Assembly (NCBI GenBank): GCA_947034895.1
Contig: OX344762.1
Location: 7,445,501-7,509,500 of the forward strand
Length of the DNA: 64,000 nucleotides
Direction: 5' to 3'
Origin: Rhytidiadelphus loreus
Taxonomy: Eukaryota > Streptophyta > Bryopsida > Hypnales > Hylocomiaceae
The position numbers were made by a program, and so were the translations under genes. The notes beneath the pieces were generated by a model. It was given only the letters and a program-made list of their open reading frames with translations, did not search any database and was not told the DNA's origin. This document shows positions 23,965 through 34,782 of the stretch, piece by piece; position 1 is the stretch's first letter, and each line of letters opens with the position of its first letter.

Positions 23965-25670
23965 TCATTGGTGGTATGGAAGGTTTAGGGTTAGCTCCCC
24001 ACCCTTCACTTCTTCAAGGCCTGGCTCCATGACTGCAAGACATACAATGCATGTACATATGGTTTAGGTATTAATGAACTAAGAAAAAAAGAAGCATGCT
24101 TAGCCAGAGAGGTCAGTGGAATCAGCTCACCTGTCTTTAGGGGTGCTTCAGCCTCCAGCCTTTTTTTCATGCTGCCAACATCCTGCTCCATTCGTGCTGT
24201 AAGAGGAACCCCAAATTGAGCCATCCAAGCTCCACAGAATGCGGTCTCACAAAAAGGACACGTATGTGAATTCTCTTCCAGCAACAAGGCAATGCATATA
24301 GGGTGAAATCCACAACCACAAGAAGCAATGATGACAGCCCGTGCTACAAAACCTTTCTTCTTACAGCCTGCACAGAATTTGGGTTCTGTAATTGACAATG
24401 AAGGTTCAGAACGAGATGTTGGATATACAAAAGGAGCTCTTGGTCGCATTGCAAAGGAAGAACCTTTGAGCTGCCGAAACTTCTCTAGGGTGGTGGCAAC
24501 ACACGTTTTTGAATGTGCAACTGCCTTCAGTGCCTCCGGCAACGCTGAAGCTCGATTGGCCCGACAAGAGTCAAGTGATTTCGCATGCATCTCCCTCGTT
24601 GAAATCAATTTGTCCACCAATTGTTGTCCCTCCCTCAACTTTGTCATGGCACTCTCGTGGGCGCCTTGGCGTTGCATCGCATAAGCCTCGTCAACCAAAG
24701 CCGTATACTGCGCGTTTAGGGCCCGTTCATCTCTCTCTAGGGCAACCAGAGCCTCAACTGATTCATCCATTGCCTTCATGAGCTGGTTGCGTGAGGTTCT
24801 AGCTTCTTCAGCTAGTTTCAGGAATCCACGCAATTCGCTTTCCGCCCTTGCTACTGCTGAAGAACTTGTCCTGCTATGTGAATGTCTCTTGCTGCTTTCG
24901 TGCCGCCTGGTCCCCGGAGACCTGTTGGAAACAGTTGTAGACATAGGCAACTGACTACTGGTTGTGCTCTCGGGAAGTCGGTAGTAAAGAGATACTGCTG
25001 CACACAAAGTAGCAAGTTGTTGGCGCATTGCTACATGACCTAATTTGTGTCGGTTTAGGCTCTTCTGCTCCATGCGCACCTTGCGCCTTTTGACTGCCTC
25101 TTTCACCCAGTCTATTTCAACCTTGTGTATGAACGTGGCAAAGCAAGCGCGTAAGAACCTCAAAGAAAAGGAGTTGTTGCAAGGCTGCCCTCCATACACT
25201 TGCTGATAGTGTTCCAGGAATTGTGCCGCTTGGGCGTTGTCTGTTGCCAACGCCATTGGAAACCTGTACTTGTCATCTACCTGGTGTTTCCACTTCTCCT
25301 GGATCTCAATGTCAGTAACTCCCGTCTTCTGCAATACTTGGTCTACTAGAATGCCACGGGAGCAGAGACCAACGACAGTGCCAAAGAATTGCTCATTGTA
25401 CACACCATGACGACCTTGAAGTACAGGTGCAACAGTACACATGTGTTGCTTCATAAATTCCGGAATTCCTTCCATTGGAATTGGCTCTTGGAATTCGTTG
25501 TTCATAACGCCTACTGCAATGTTTCCACCGTCGTCATCATCTTCAGGGACCACATCCTCGACCAAATTGGGTGGTGTAGAATCACAGTCCTCCATGACCA
25601 TTCTCCCATCTTCTATGCCTAGCCTCCTCCTCCTCGCGGCACAAGCTCGAGTGTTTCTTCCGGGACTCAT
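23965..25670 (-). CDS. RING-like zinc finger protein, island paralogue A
   Basis: The ATG at 25670 opens an exon to a good donor at 24131 (ACAG|GTGAGC). The next acceptor at 24033 joins in phase to a short exon ending at 23965 (535 residues). Without splicing the frame stops at 24006 (554 residues). A further coding-like stretch at 23675-23913 could be an alternative last exon. Residues 1-77 are Arg-rich, then acidic. Residues 78-225 form a domain shared with the 28862 gene (VAP-LxGR, YxExF, VVGxC, RFP, YxxVYG, SLxFLRAC, LGxxAxxxQLA). Residues 235-275 are Ser-rich and 275-400 coiled coil. A RING-like finger C-x2-C-x14-C-x-C-x3-H-x2-C-x12-C-x2-C spans 433-474. Such a finger suggests an E3 ubiquitin ligase or a protein-binding role, which is inference. 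No known family is recognised for the N-terminal domain. It converges on the transposase-like gene and diverges from its paralogue. Confidence 0.75.
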
Positions 25671-26708
25671 GGAGCACGATGAAAAAGCCTTGAATCAACA
25701 GAAGTGTCCCACTCGCAATGGGAGCTCACAAGCAGGTGAGATTGTTCCAAGCAGATGAGATTGCTCCAAAACCGATTGACAAAGGGCGCCCAGAACACTC
25801 CCATACAGGCTCAGTCCACGATTGGCGGAACCAAATTTGATCGGGAAAACTGAAACTAGGGAGACCCCATACAGTCAAACATTGGAGGCATGATGGTACT
25901 ACTGAATGCTTGTACTCAGTGTGGTGGCAACAAGTCGAGGTCATATGAAAGGCTATTAATGCTGATTCTAATCACTGAATGGTGGAAGCATGTCATAGAC
26001 CTCTTATAAATCATCGCGATTTGAGTAATCATAGTTGGGTGTTGTAAAAATTTTAGTCAAGTGGAAATGCCCAACATTTTGTGTTCCCGGGTACCGATTA
26101 TAAAAAAAATAATATTCCCACAAAGCTCATCACTTTTTTGAAAAAAAGTTTCAAAAAATTACGACAAAATTTCAGCCCGTAGGTACTTGCCCAAAAACAT
26201 ATTTGTCCCCCGAAGGAACAATGGTCCTTTAGGGATTAACCCCTAAAGGACCAAGGTGCGTTTTTTGGCAACAAAACTTTTTTGGGCCAGTGTATGTGGG
26301 CAAAGATTTCCATATTTTTGGCCCAAATTTTAATACAAAGTGTGGACAAAAATATCTAAAAGGAATTTTCATTCTACTCACTATAAGAATCCAAAATTGT
26401 ATTAATTGTATTAAATGTAATTTACTTGTGTTACAAGTTTTTTCTTAGATATAAGTAGAACAAAATTATAAAGATATCTAAAAGTTTAAAAAAAAAAAAT
26501 CATTCAAATGTCTTATTTGTTCTTTAATATATAAATTTGTTTATTAAAATATATAATTTTTGAATTAGGCATGGCAAGTTTTGATAAGTTCATAAAATAT
26601 TTTCATCATTATTTTTATAGGACAAAAGTGAAATGCAAAAGAAATGAAATTTTTTTTGATGAAATTTTCTAAGAATTTGTTTAAAATAAAAAAATAAGGT
26701 TCTCCAAT

Positions 26709-26803
26709 GAATATATATATATATATATTTTTTTGATAAGTTTAATTAATTAATTAATTAATTAATTAATTAATTAATTAATCAATTAATTAATTAATTA
26801 ATT

Positions 26804-26835
<32 letters not shown>

Positions 26836-26836
26836 T
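26709..26836. repeat. Compound AT microsatellite
   Basis: A run of (AT)n at 26709-26727 is followed by a long (AATT)n array to about 26808, broken once by 'atcaatta', and then (TTTA)n to about 26836. Slippage-prone, noncoding. Confidence 0.95.
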
Positions 26837-27499
26837 AATCTTGTTATCAATACTTTTTTATCAAAAAAATACATACACATATATGAATATAGATTGAGGG
26901 ATAATGGCAATTTGTTTTTTTGGCTTCAAACATCTATAATTAACTCAATATATTTATAAATTTGCATTTTTCATGGTGGCAATGACAATGACCTCAAAAA
27001 ATGCAATTGCTGCATCTTTTGCACTATAATCCTTTGAAACAAGCTCCATACATGAAGTGAAGCCATAAATTTCATTTATTTATTAAATAATCCTAGTTTA
27101 GTAATTTATAAAAATTATAAAAAGGTTCTTTTGCTATAACAAATTTCTGAATTTTTCATGATTTTATTATCATAAGAAATCATAAGTACACTTTGGTATA
27201 GGCACTAACCTTGGAATTTTTTATCTATTTTTTTCATTTTGTATTCTACCTATATTATATATAATTACATATATATTTACATTATATATAAAATATGTAT
27301 AGATTTATATTTATATGCAAAAATGGAATTAGGTTAATTCATTAATTTAAAATAATTGAATAAATGGGACTCCATTTCATTAAATTTGAAAACCAAATAT
27401 TCAACATCTAAGCCAATATCTAAGCCAAGAAGTCTCAGAGGAATTGTAAGGTGTTTCTACTAATTCTTAAGTTAATTTTTACTTTTGTGTATTTTTGTA

Positions 27500-27760
27500 T
27501 GGGTTTTGTCCACCTCTCAAGACTACAAGGGTGTGCATTGTGAAGAATTGCTTCCAAAGCACCCCGCAGACTTGAATGGTACCCATCGGAGCAAGGCCCA
27601 CAATTTCATTTCTTTTCATTTCTTTTTTGAGGTGTGTGTGTCTACCCTTCAAGATGATAAGGGAGTGCATTGTGAAGAATTGCTTCCAAAGCACCCACCT
27701 GATAGACTTGAATGGTACTCATTGAAGTAAGGCCCACAATTTCATTTTGTTTTAAATATT
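27500..27760. repeat. About 130-bp tandem duplication
   Basis: Two copies share 'g(g/a)gtgtgcattgtgaagaa' plus 'ttgcttccaaagcaccc', 'agacttgaatggtac' and 'aaggcccacaatttcatt'. They start near 27505 and 27637 and differ by substitutions and small indels. Both are open on both strands over part of their length, but I see no coding signal. Confidence 0.8.
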
Positions 27761-28490
27761 TTTTTGGGTCACTGGGATGTTCTCCTGGTTGTCAACATAG
27801 TCTACTATAGTGTGTACTTGCATGTCGACTTGTCCAACCGAGTCCTACAAGAGTAGCACCATAACCTTGTGCGGGCACCCTCAGATTCATTCCCGATTCC
27901 TTCGCTCTTAGAAGACATAAAAAAATGCACCACCTTCTTACCTAAACCTTGAAGACTCCCTTGACGCAGAATCCAAGAAAACATCTCTATTCTAGAACCG
28001 TCAACAGACGTACTCTCTAATTGCTAGCAACCGGACCAACTCGTTTCATGTACCCTAAGTAGAAGACATACCCTGAACTGTCGTGAATACTCAGATCCAC
28101 CTCGTAGGATGCCTTGTATCCGGAGAAATACAACAAAAACTGCCTTTGGCAAGGCCGGGCTTCTATATTTTTGAGCATTTTAATTTTTTAATTTTCTTTG
28201 CTACTTTACAAACAACAATGTAGTTCTCCGTATTCCCAACAAAACCCTAATGCCACACCTGAAACAGCTGAGTTCCAGAATCGTAGGCCAAAAGTGCTTG
28301 CTTCCTGCAAAAGGGGTTAAGAGAGTGCACTAAATCTTGAACCCTAATAAATCCTTTGATATTGTGAATGTTGGTTCGCCTTAATGTTGACAACATAATT
28401 CTCACTTAGTAGTTAGTACACTTTGAAAGAAGTCACTTGGCTTTACTCCCATGTCTTGGTGTTCGGTTTGGTTCATCATGAGTCCTCATG

Positions 28491-28575
28491 GTACATGATT
28501 AAAATAAGCTTAAGAGGTCCACTCGCCCGTTTCCATCAAAGTACATGATTAAAATAAGCTTAAGATGTCAACTCG
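28491..28575. repeat. 50-bp tandem duplication upstream of the plus-strand RING-like gene
   Basis: The block 'gtacatgattaaaataagcttaaga(g/t)gtc(c/a)actcg' occurs at 28491 and 28541, separated by a short spacer. It lies about 300 bp before the ATG at 28862, in the probable promoter. Confidence 0.85.
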
Positions 28576-28861
28576 TACCTGCTATGTTTACTGCCAGAGC
28601 CACCACTGTAATTAATTTTTGTCTTGTAAAACCCTGAACCCATCTTCCTCCTGACACCAAGCATGCTTCAGAGAATGCAAATACCATTCTATTTTCTGTG
28701 TCTACAGCTTCGGAGCTCTGCTATTTGTTTCCATCACCTTGTTTTCTCTCTCCGCTGCTTGTTGCCATCGCCTTCTTCTCTCTTCCTTTGCGCCTTCTTC
28801 TCTCTTCATTTGCCGTTGTTCTCTGTATAGAAAGCCTCTCTTGCCTTCCTATGCTTCCAAC

Positions 28862-31106
28862 ATGACTACTGGGGGCAGGAGCTCACGATCAAAAAGCCTT
28901 GTGAAAGACAAAGCGGCTCTTCTTGAAAAGGAGCGGATGTCTCCGAAGACTGCAGGGAAACAACCGAAGAAGGTGGTCACCAACGACGGTGGAAGTGGCT
29001 CAGTTTGGGATGAGCCATTTGGCTTAGCGGGGTTTCCAAAGGAGTTGCGACGGTCGTTGGTTGCGGTGGCACCATGCTTGTTAGGAAGAGAAAACGCAAT
29101 TTACGATGAGAAGTTTATTCACAAAGTGGTAGGATTTTGCAACACCGGTCTTCTGCCCAAAGACGTGACAGACGTCCATGTTCCACCGGAGCTCTACGAG
29201 GACGACTGGACTGCTGGGGAGGGTGCGAACAAGTCAAGGTTCCCGCTCGATAAGTGTAGCGATCCAGTTGCCCGAGATTTATTCCTTAAACTTTACCAGA
29301 GAGTATACGGCGATGTCCCCGACAACAAGGCGATTAGCTTGACCTTCCTCCGTGCGTGCGTGTTTTATTACCAAGACAAGGTGAACAGGGTCAATTGGGT
29401 TGCTGCAGTTGCTAAGGTGATTACAGACCGCGGAAAACATACTGGAAACAACCCTCAGAAATTGGGTCCTCCAGCATTGAAGGATCAGCTGGCGGGCATT
29501 GTGAAGGAGTGCGCAAGGTATATCAATCAGCATTGTGGAGGTCGGGGCATTGGTGGAGGTGGAGGTGCTACTGGAGCTGGTAGTGGTGGGGGTGGAGGTA
29601 CCAGTGGAGAGATTAGTGGCGACAGTGCAGTGCGGAAGGTGGAGCAGCTCTTGAAGGAGATCCAGTCGAGGACTCGAGCACTGGAAAAATCTGGGCAGGC
29701 AATTCAAGCCTTGGAGGTAAGGACTACAAAAGTTGAAGCTACCGGTCAGGAGTTGGAAGCTGAGGATGAGCGCCTCAATGAAGTTAAGGAGGACCTACGG
29801 AAGAAGAGCAAGGGCCATGCTATAGCCGGGGAGGTGACAAAAAAGGCCGAGTGTGACAAACAACAACGTCAGGTTAGCAAACAAATTGCAGCTAACAATG
29901 ACCTTTGGGAGTCCAACCAGGCGTCCTTGGAGAAATTGAAGGTGACCTTAGAGCGTGATCGCACTCAACAGGAGCGTTGTGAACAGGACCTGGAAACGAT
30001 GCGAAAGAAATGGGCAGCTGAGAAAGCATCGCAATACTCCATGAAGCCGAAACATCCTGTTGGGATTAACGTGTTGGAAGAGGGTGTTGCTCCAAATCTA
30101 AAGGTAGACACACCATGTGGAAGCTGCTCGCATCTATTTGTTGCCAACTGTGCTGTGCCTTTCTCATGTGGTTGCCTGTTTCACCCGTGGTGCTTGTGGG
30201 GCGAACTAGTGTCTAGTAGGGCCGTTTGTCCTCGTTGCAAAGAAGTGGTGAAGCAGAGTTGGTTGGAATCATGGGGGTGTGACGGTTTACAACAAGTGGA
30301 TCGGGATTCTATCGTCAAAAAAGAAGAATGTATGCCTCTGCCTCCCAAGCTTGCTGTCCGAAAGAAAGCAGTTGTTGGAAACACTGACTCTTCACCACCA
30401 GCGAAGGTTATTAAGCCGAGGGGTGCAAATAAGGGTGCATCATCCCCTAGTGGTTCTTCTAAAGCTCCGTTGCCCCCGATTGGTCCTCCTGAGGGTCCAT
30501 CGCCTATTGCTGGTAAGAGTGGAACACATGTCCCTCAGATTCTGGCTCCACTTCACCCAATTATCCTACCAATTCCGTGCTTTGCTAATCGTCCGCGTGG
30601 GAGCCCACGCATAGAAGCTATTGCTACAGAGATTGAATGCCTCGGTCGACATAGTACGTGTCCAATGTTCCTCGAAGATTGAAATAGTTTTTTGCTGGTT
30701 GAAGTTGTGTAGATTACTTAGTTGGATTTTACTCCTATTCATCACTCTTTCATGTCTTCCAGTTTGTTGGAAACGCGTTGGTTCTTTGTCCTAAATCATG
30801 AATTTGCTCTGTTGATGTGGTATGCTGAAAACAGCAAATGAAACAATTGAAGCAAGGAGGAAGCTGGAAGAAGAAGCTGCCAACGCAGGAGTGACAGTTG
30901 CGTCTCAGTCCAAGCCACACTCATCAAACATTGATGGCTTCGATGACTCAAATAAAGACAAACTTGCTGTTGAAGAACAAGGAACTCCATCGGAGTCATC
31001 GAAGTCATCGCAGACCATTTCAGCCGCAATAGATGCGTGTATAGCAAATTGTCTTGACGAGCTTGGGCATAGACCTGTTACCTCATTAGCGTACAGTTCA
31101 GATTAG
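28862..31106 (+). CDS. RING-like zinc finger protein, island paralogue B
   Basis: Exon 1 runs 28862-30653. A GTACGT donor splits a codon in phase 1 and joins to an exon at 30835-31106, giving 687 residues. The first in-frame ATG is at 28862. An upstream open extension back to 28739 has no ATG. Residues 1-55 are basic. Residues 68-225 match the N-terminal domain of the 25670 gene (VAPCLLGR, YDEKF, VVGFC, SRFP, YQRVYG, SLTFLRAC, LGPPALKDQLA). A Gly-rich linker lies at 29538-29612, then a coiled coil to about residue 385. A RING-like finger C-x2-C-x13-C-x-C-x3-H-x2-C-x12-C-x2-C spans residues 419-459. A Pro/Ser-rich tail follows, and exon 2 adds an acidic, Ser-rich C-terminus. The finger implies zinc binding; ubiquitin-ligase activity is only inferred. 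It converges with the orphan gene that ends at 31736. Confidence 0.8.
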
Positions 31107-31735
31107 GACCATGTTGGAAATGTACTTTTCATGAGGATAATAACAATTTTGATCTTTTGTTAGTTATAAGCTAAGTGTTGGCTGCCTCTTTGTCTGCTCG
31201 CTTGAGCATCCCTATTAAATAATAAAAAAAGATCTTCTCATTTCAATACTTGACATCTTTCACAGTGTCAACATGCTCCTCTAGGGCAGAGAAATTACTA
31301 CGCTGCAATGGCAGTGTAAAGTGCACATTAACTAAACACAAAGAAATGACAAGTCTAAACTGGAACTATGCACTAGCAACCTTCTTTCTGTCAACGTTGG
31401 AAACATAGCAACCTTCTTTCTGTCAACATTGGAAACACATCACATCCTGAACCCAAATCCGTGCAAGATATGTACTCAATTTTTTGAGACAAATGAACGA
31501 GTAGGAATTGAGTGGCAAAGAAGTTGAAACACAAAGCATACACGTAGAAAATAGGCATGTATTAGTGATCCCTGAACATCAATGTTCCCAGTGTTTGCTA
31601 CTAGAATTGCTTTCGACATGAAAATTGGGCTGAAGACCCAAGTGTCTTGAAAAAGCTACCTTGACAGAATTGAAAGCCGAATTGTTCCAAGTGTGACCAA
31701 GAAGCGTGTGTAGCACTAGTTTTGCTAAGTCCCAA
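31107..31735. other. Convergent intergenic region between paralogue B and the orphan gene
   Basis: About 630 bases separate the two converging stop codons, and they should contain both 3' untranslated regions. A 32-bp tandem duplication ('agcaaccttctttctgtcaa' plus 12 bases) lies at 31375-31438. No gene seen. Confidence 0.5.
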
Positions 31736-33347
31736 CTAACATGCTACTATTTCAAAAGTCCACGGTGGTAAGACTTGTGCTACTATCTGAGACCCTTCGT
31801 GCCTAGGGTTGATATTAACATCTGGATGACCCTCTCGCTGTAACCTAAACCGGAACTCCTCTAGAGCCACATCGCCTAGAGTGATAGAAACCTCTATCCA
31901 AATGTGGGTCAGGTGCCAACTTCGACCAACTTCGAACGTTGCAACCATGACACCTTCAAAATAGCAACGAAGGAACACCATCTCCTCTTCACTTGTTTGG
32001 TCGATTTGTTCCCAGGTAACACCATCTCGTGCCAACCGCTCCCTTCCATATTTGAAGTTCGAGTATAGAGTGGATCTCCCTATATGGTATCTATACACAA
32101 AAACACAAGTTAATGAACCTATAATGCACACAGTACAATTAGGAACACCCTCAACTACACATTGTAATGGTCTTTGCAACAATGCAATGTTGTTGCCTAC
32201 ATCCAGTAAGTTAGTAAGTTAGTGATTGTGGACAGAATTCTAGAAACACAACAATGGAAAGGCGTTGGCAACTCCGAGTAGGCATCAAAAGCCTTCTGTA
32301 CCCAAGTAAAGACTGAGATCAATCAAACACACCTGAAAGTTACAGACGACATGGAAATTGTGCACCTAACGATATCTTTTGCAACCACGATTTTCTGCTC
32401 CCACCCCGGGTCCATGAGACTTGTGAACAACTCGTCACTGGGGTTGTTCAGAACATATAGGGTAGATGTCCGTCTCATGCTGTCGCCATCTGGGGCAAAG
32501 AGATCGACAAAAACATGTAGTGGAAGAAACCATTGCAGATGCCCCATGCGGCTCCCGGTGGTGGCTTTAGTTACCGATTGGAAGTCCGCCCTAAACTTCG
32601 CTCTGAAAGCCTCGCTAGTGTGCATATCGGGAAGAGGCCACTCGGCATCAGTGAATGCTGGCAACAACAATGGCTCAATGTTGCCATACAAAACACCTGG
32701 TGTGGGTGGAACATACACACGATTAGAGAAAAAAATCCCATTGTTAAGGAGATCAGTGTAGGACCTTCCTGCGCGGGTGGCCTCACCAACATCGCTGTGT
32801 AGAACGACAATGACTCCTAGAATAGAGTCCGGCTCCACCCAGTCCTCAAAGTATGACTGGTACAAAACTGTTACCAACAGCAAACACAACACAGAATTAA
32901 CAACTATCAAAGATGAAGGTCAACATGAACTTGAGAATTAAACATATCTGCTGGAAACAACAAGTGAATCAAATTGTAGTGGCTTCCAAGGCTTCACAAA
33001 ATCTCACAGTTGCAGGGAACTCGATCATGGCGTTCTTCTGGATCTAACAGCACTTGGTGTCTTTCGTAGGCATGTCTCACCAACACAGACTGCATTTCCG
33101 GCTTGTTGGTGATAACCCTTCGCTTGTCCACCTTGAACCGGAAATCCACAATTTGAGCTTTGTATGCCCCCCTCATGTTGTCACCTCCAAGCCTGTGCGC
33201 CTCTCTAGCCCAACTGCCGACCCTTCTTGGATTAAGCCTCACCCACGAAAATCTCTCGTATCGGGTGGGAATCCACTCACCATCGTCATTGTGTGTAGTG
33301 TGCAAGGTGACTGCACACACCTGGGCACGAGGTTGACGATTCTCCAT
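31736..33347 (-). CDS. Orphan three-exon gene, no recognised domain
   Basis: Exons are 33347-33008, 32867-32333 and 32090-31736. Both introns are GT-AG, phases match (1 and 2), and the sum of 1230 nt gives 409 residues. I recognise no domain. The protein is globular in composition, rich in Arg, Trp, Phe and Tyr, and not low-complexity. Visible features are a basic N-terminal third (WVRLNPRRVGSW, DFRFKVDKRR), a short Cys pair at the first junction (PCNC), a hydrophobic strand (ILGVIVVLHSD), a Pro-rich turn (YVPPTPGVLYGN) and strand-rich segments in exon 3. No signal peptide or membrane span is evident. It is the last gene of the island and converges with the plus-strand RING-like gene. Intact frames across three exons argue for a functional or recently functional gene. 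Confidence 0.7.
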
Positions 33348-33688
33348 CGAGGCTCTTAATTGTGGTCAAATGTATGCCTCAAGTCTATTGCAAAGGCGGA
33401 TCCTTGTTTGAGTGGAGACAAACTATATGCAACCGGATAATTTGAACTCCAATTGTACCTTCCCGCCAAAGGTACTTCCACCCATCACCCTCACGGTGTG
33501 GCGGCTCCACTACTTGTTGTAAGCACGGTACAAACAGGACGTCCTAAGCATGGTACAGATGTTGTCAACAACGATTTTTTAATAAAACTCCAAGGACCGT
33601 TTTCATGATGCCACCTTTAATAAATGGTTTCCATTCATTTGCAGCTATTGGATGAAACACCTTCACAATCTGATGTCACCACCTGAGG

Positions 33689-33716
33689 TTCCAACATGGA
33701 CAACGCCATGTTGGAA
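33689..33716. repeat. Perfect 11-bp inverted repeat (hairpin)
   Basis: TTCCAACATGG at 33689-33699 and CCATGTTGGAA at 33706-33716 are exact reverse complements with a 6-base loop. Its right arm overlaps the 19-bp repeat shared with 22786-22804. Confidence 0.9.
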
Positions 33717-33726
33717 TTAAAATGGA
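33708..33726 (+). repeat. 19-bp exact repeat, copy 2 (pairs with 22786-22804)
   Basis: Exact copy of the 19-mer found in the last intron of the transposase-like gene. It lies about 360 bp outside the start codon of the orphan gene. Confidence 0.6.
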
Positions 33727-33931
33727 TTTTCCATCGTACCTTTCTCGAAATTAGACCATTTTCTTTTTGGGCAGTCCCACACCCCAATTCTCCTCTAATG
33801 ACTATTTCCATCTAAATAGTTGGTATCAAGATTAAGTGGAGTTGATACTCTAAAAGAGAGAATGCACACCCTTGCTTTAGAAAGGTTTGATACATAGCCA
33901 AAATGGATGAACAAATGTTCCAAATCCCTCT

Positions 33932-34126
33932 AAGTCTTCTCCAAGGCCTAGATCCTACCTTATCAAAACTAAGTCTTCTCCAAGGCCTAGATCCTACCTT
34001 ATCAAAACTAAGTATTCTCCAAAGCCTAGATCCTACCTTATCAAAACTAAGTATTCTCCAAAGCCTAGATCCTACCTTATCAAAACTAAGTATTCTCCAA
34101 AGCCTAGACCCTACCTTATCAAAACT
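33932..34126. repeat. 39-bp minisatellite, five units
   Basis: Five head-to-tail 39-bp units ('aag-tcttctccaaggcctag...' type). The first two are identical. Units 3-5 carry tattctccaaag instead of tcttctccaagg, and unit 5 has one more change. Because 39 is a multiple of three, both strands stay open. The plus frame from the ATG at 33903 to 34169 would encode 88 residues with a 13-residue repeat (LQGLDPTLSKLSx). No homologue is recognised. Confidence 0.95.
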
Positions 34127-34782
34127 AGACCTAACAAATCTAGATTTAATCAACTTTATCCTTGATTAAATTTGCAATTGCTCAATTTACTATTCATAGA
34201 ACAAAATTGGTGTGTAAGGGTACAAAACAAATTGGAAGGCTCTTCCAACATGGCTGTGAAAATTATAGCGTATCATTTTAGCGTGCCAGGGTGGAGATGC
34301 TCTGATGGGAGGACATAACTAAGAAAACCTTTAATACTCCTGCCAAGTACCAAATCACAAGAAGGCGAAAGTAGCTACTTGAAATAGAGCAACCAGCCCA
34401 TATCACCAACGCAGGACACTTCCGCAAGAAAAAAAAATTCCAGATGCCTCAGTGATTCTGAAAAATTCTAGAATGCCTCAGTGATTCTGTGCATGATCAG
34501 GTTTAGCAGACATGGCACATTGTGGTTGAATTTTGCTAGTTATCGAAAACACCTAGGCTTTAATTAACTGGCACTTCCTAATATTGCAGCTCATTTGAAA
34601 TGTACCAGCCATTGCTTGTAGAGCTCAAAGTACCTCGTTATTCCTGGAATTTCGACTTCGCAGTTAACCAACCCATTCCAGAGGTTCTGTGCAGAACAAT
34701 GTGACCATAAACTTTACCCAATTGAAGAAGAGAGCATTTTCCCAGGCCACAGTACATCGTTTTAGAAAATGACAATAAGGTG
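34127..34782. other. Intergenic, includes 3' flank of the PAN-like gene
   Basis: No gene seen. A short tandem duplication ('aattc(c/t)agaatgcctcagtgattctg', one copy lacking an A) lies at 34435-34488. The last 200 bases are the probable 3' untranslated region of the minus-strand gene ending at 34783. Confidence 0.45.

Larger units (their letters stand above)
25671..28861. other. Divergent intergenic region between the two RING-like paralogues
   Basis: This 3.2-kb gap separates the two head-to-head paralogues, so it should hold both promoters. From about 26050 to 27470 it becomes strikingly AT-rich with microsatellites, unlike the coding DNA on either side. That suggests a later insertion that widened the gap. 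It also holds a 130-bp duplication at 27500-27760 and a 50-bp duplication at 28491-28575. The first 300 and last 250 bases are GC-richer and are the likely promoter and leader zones. Confidence 0.5.
33348..33900. other. Upstream flank of the orphan gene
   Basis: Likely promoter of the minus-strand gene that starts at 33347. No coding sequence seen. It contains a perfect hairpin at 33689-33716 and the second copy of the 19-bp repeat at 33708-33726. Confidence 0.45.

Noticed and set aside
24328..25758. Several plus-strand open frames of 77-118 codons
   Set aside because: They lie antisense to the RING-like paralogue A, whose coding frame explains the lack of stops.
28739..28861. Open extension upstream of paralogue B that looks like a hydrophobic leader
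   Set aside because: No ATG in the extension. The first ATG in frame is 28862, and the hydrophobic look comes from a pyrimidine-rich leader.
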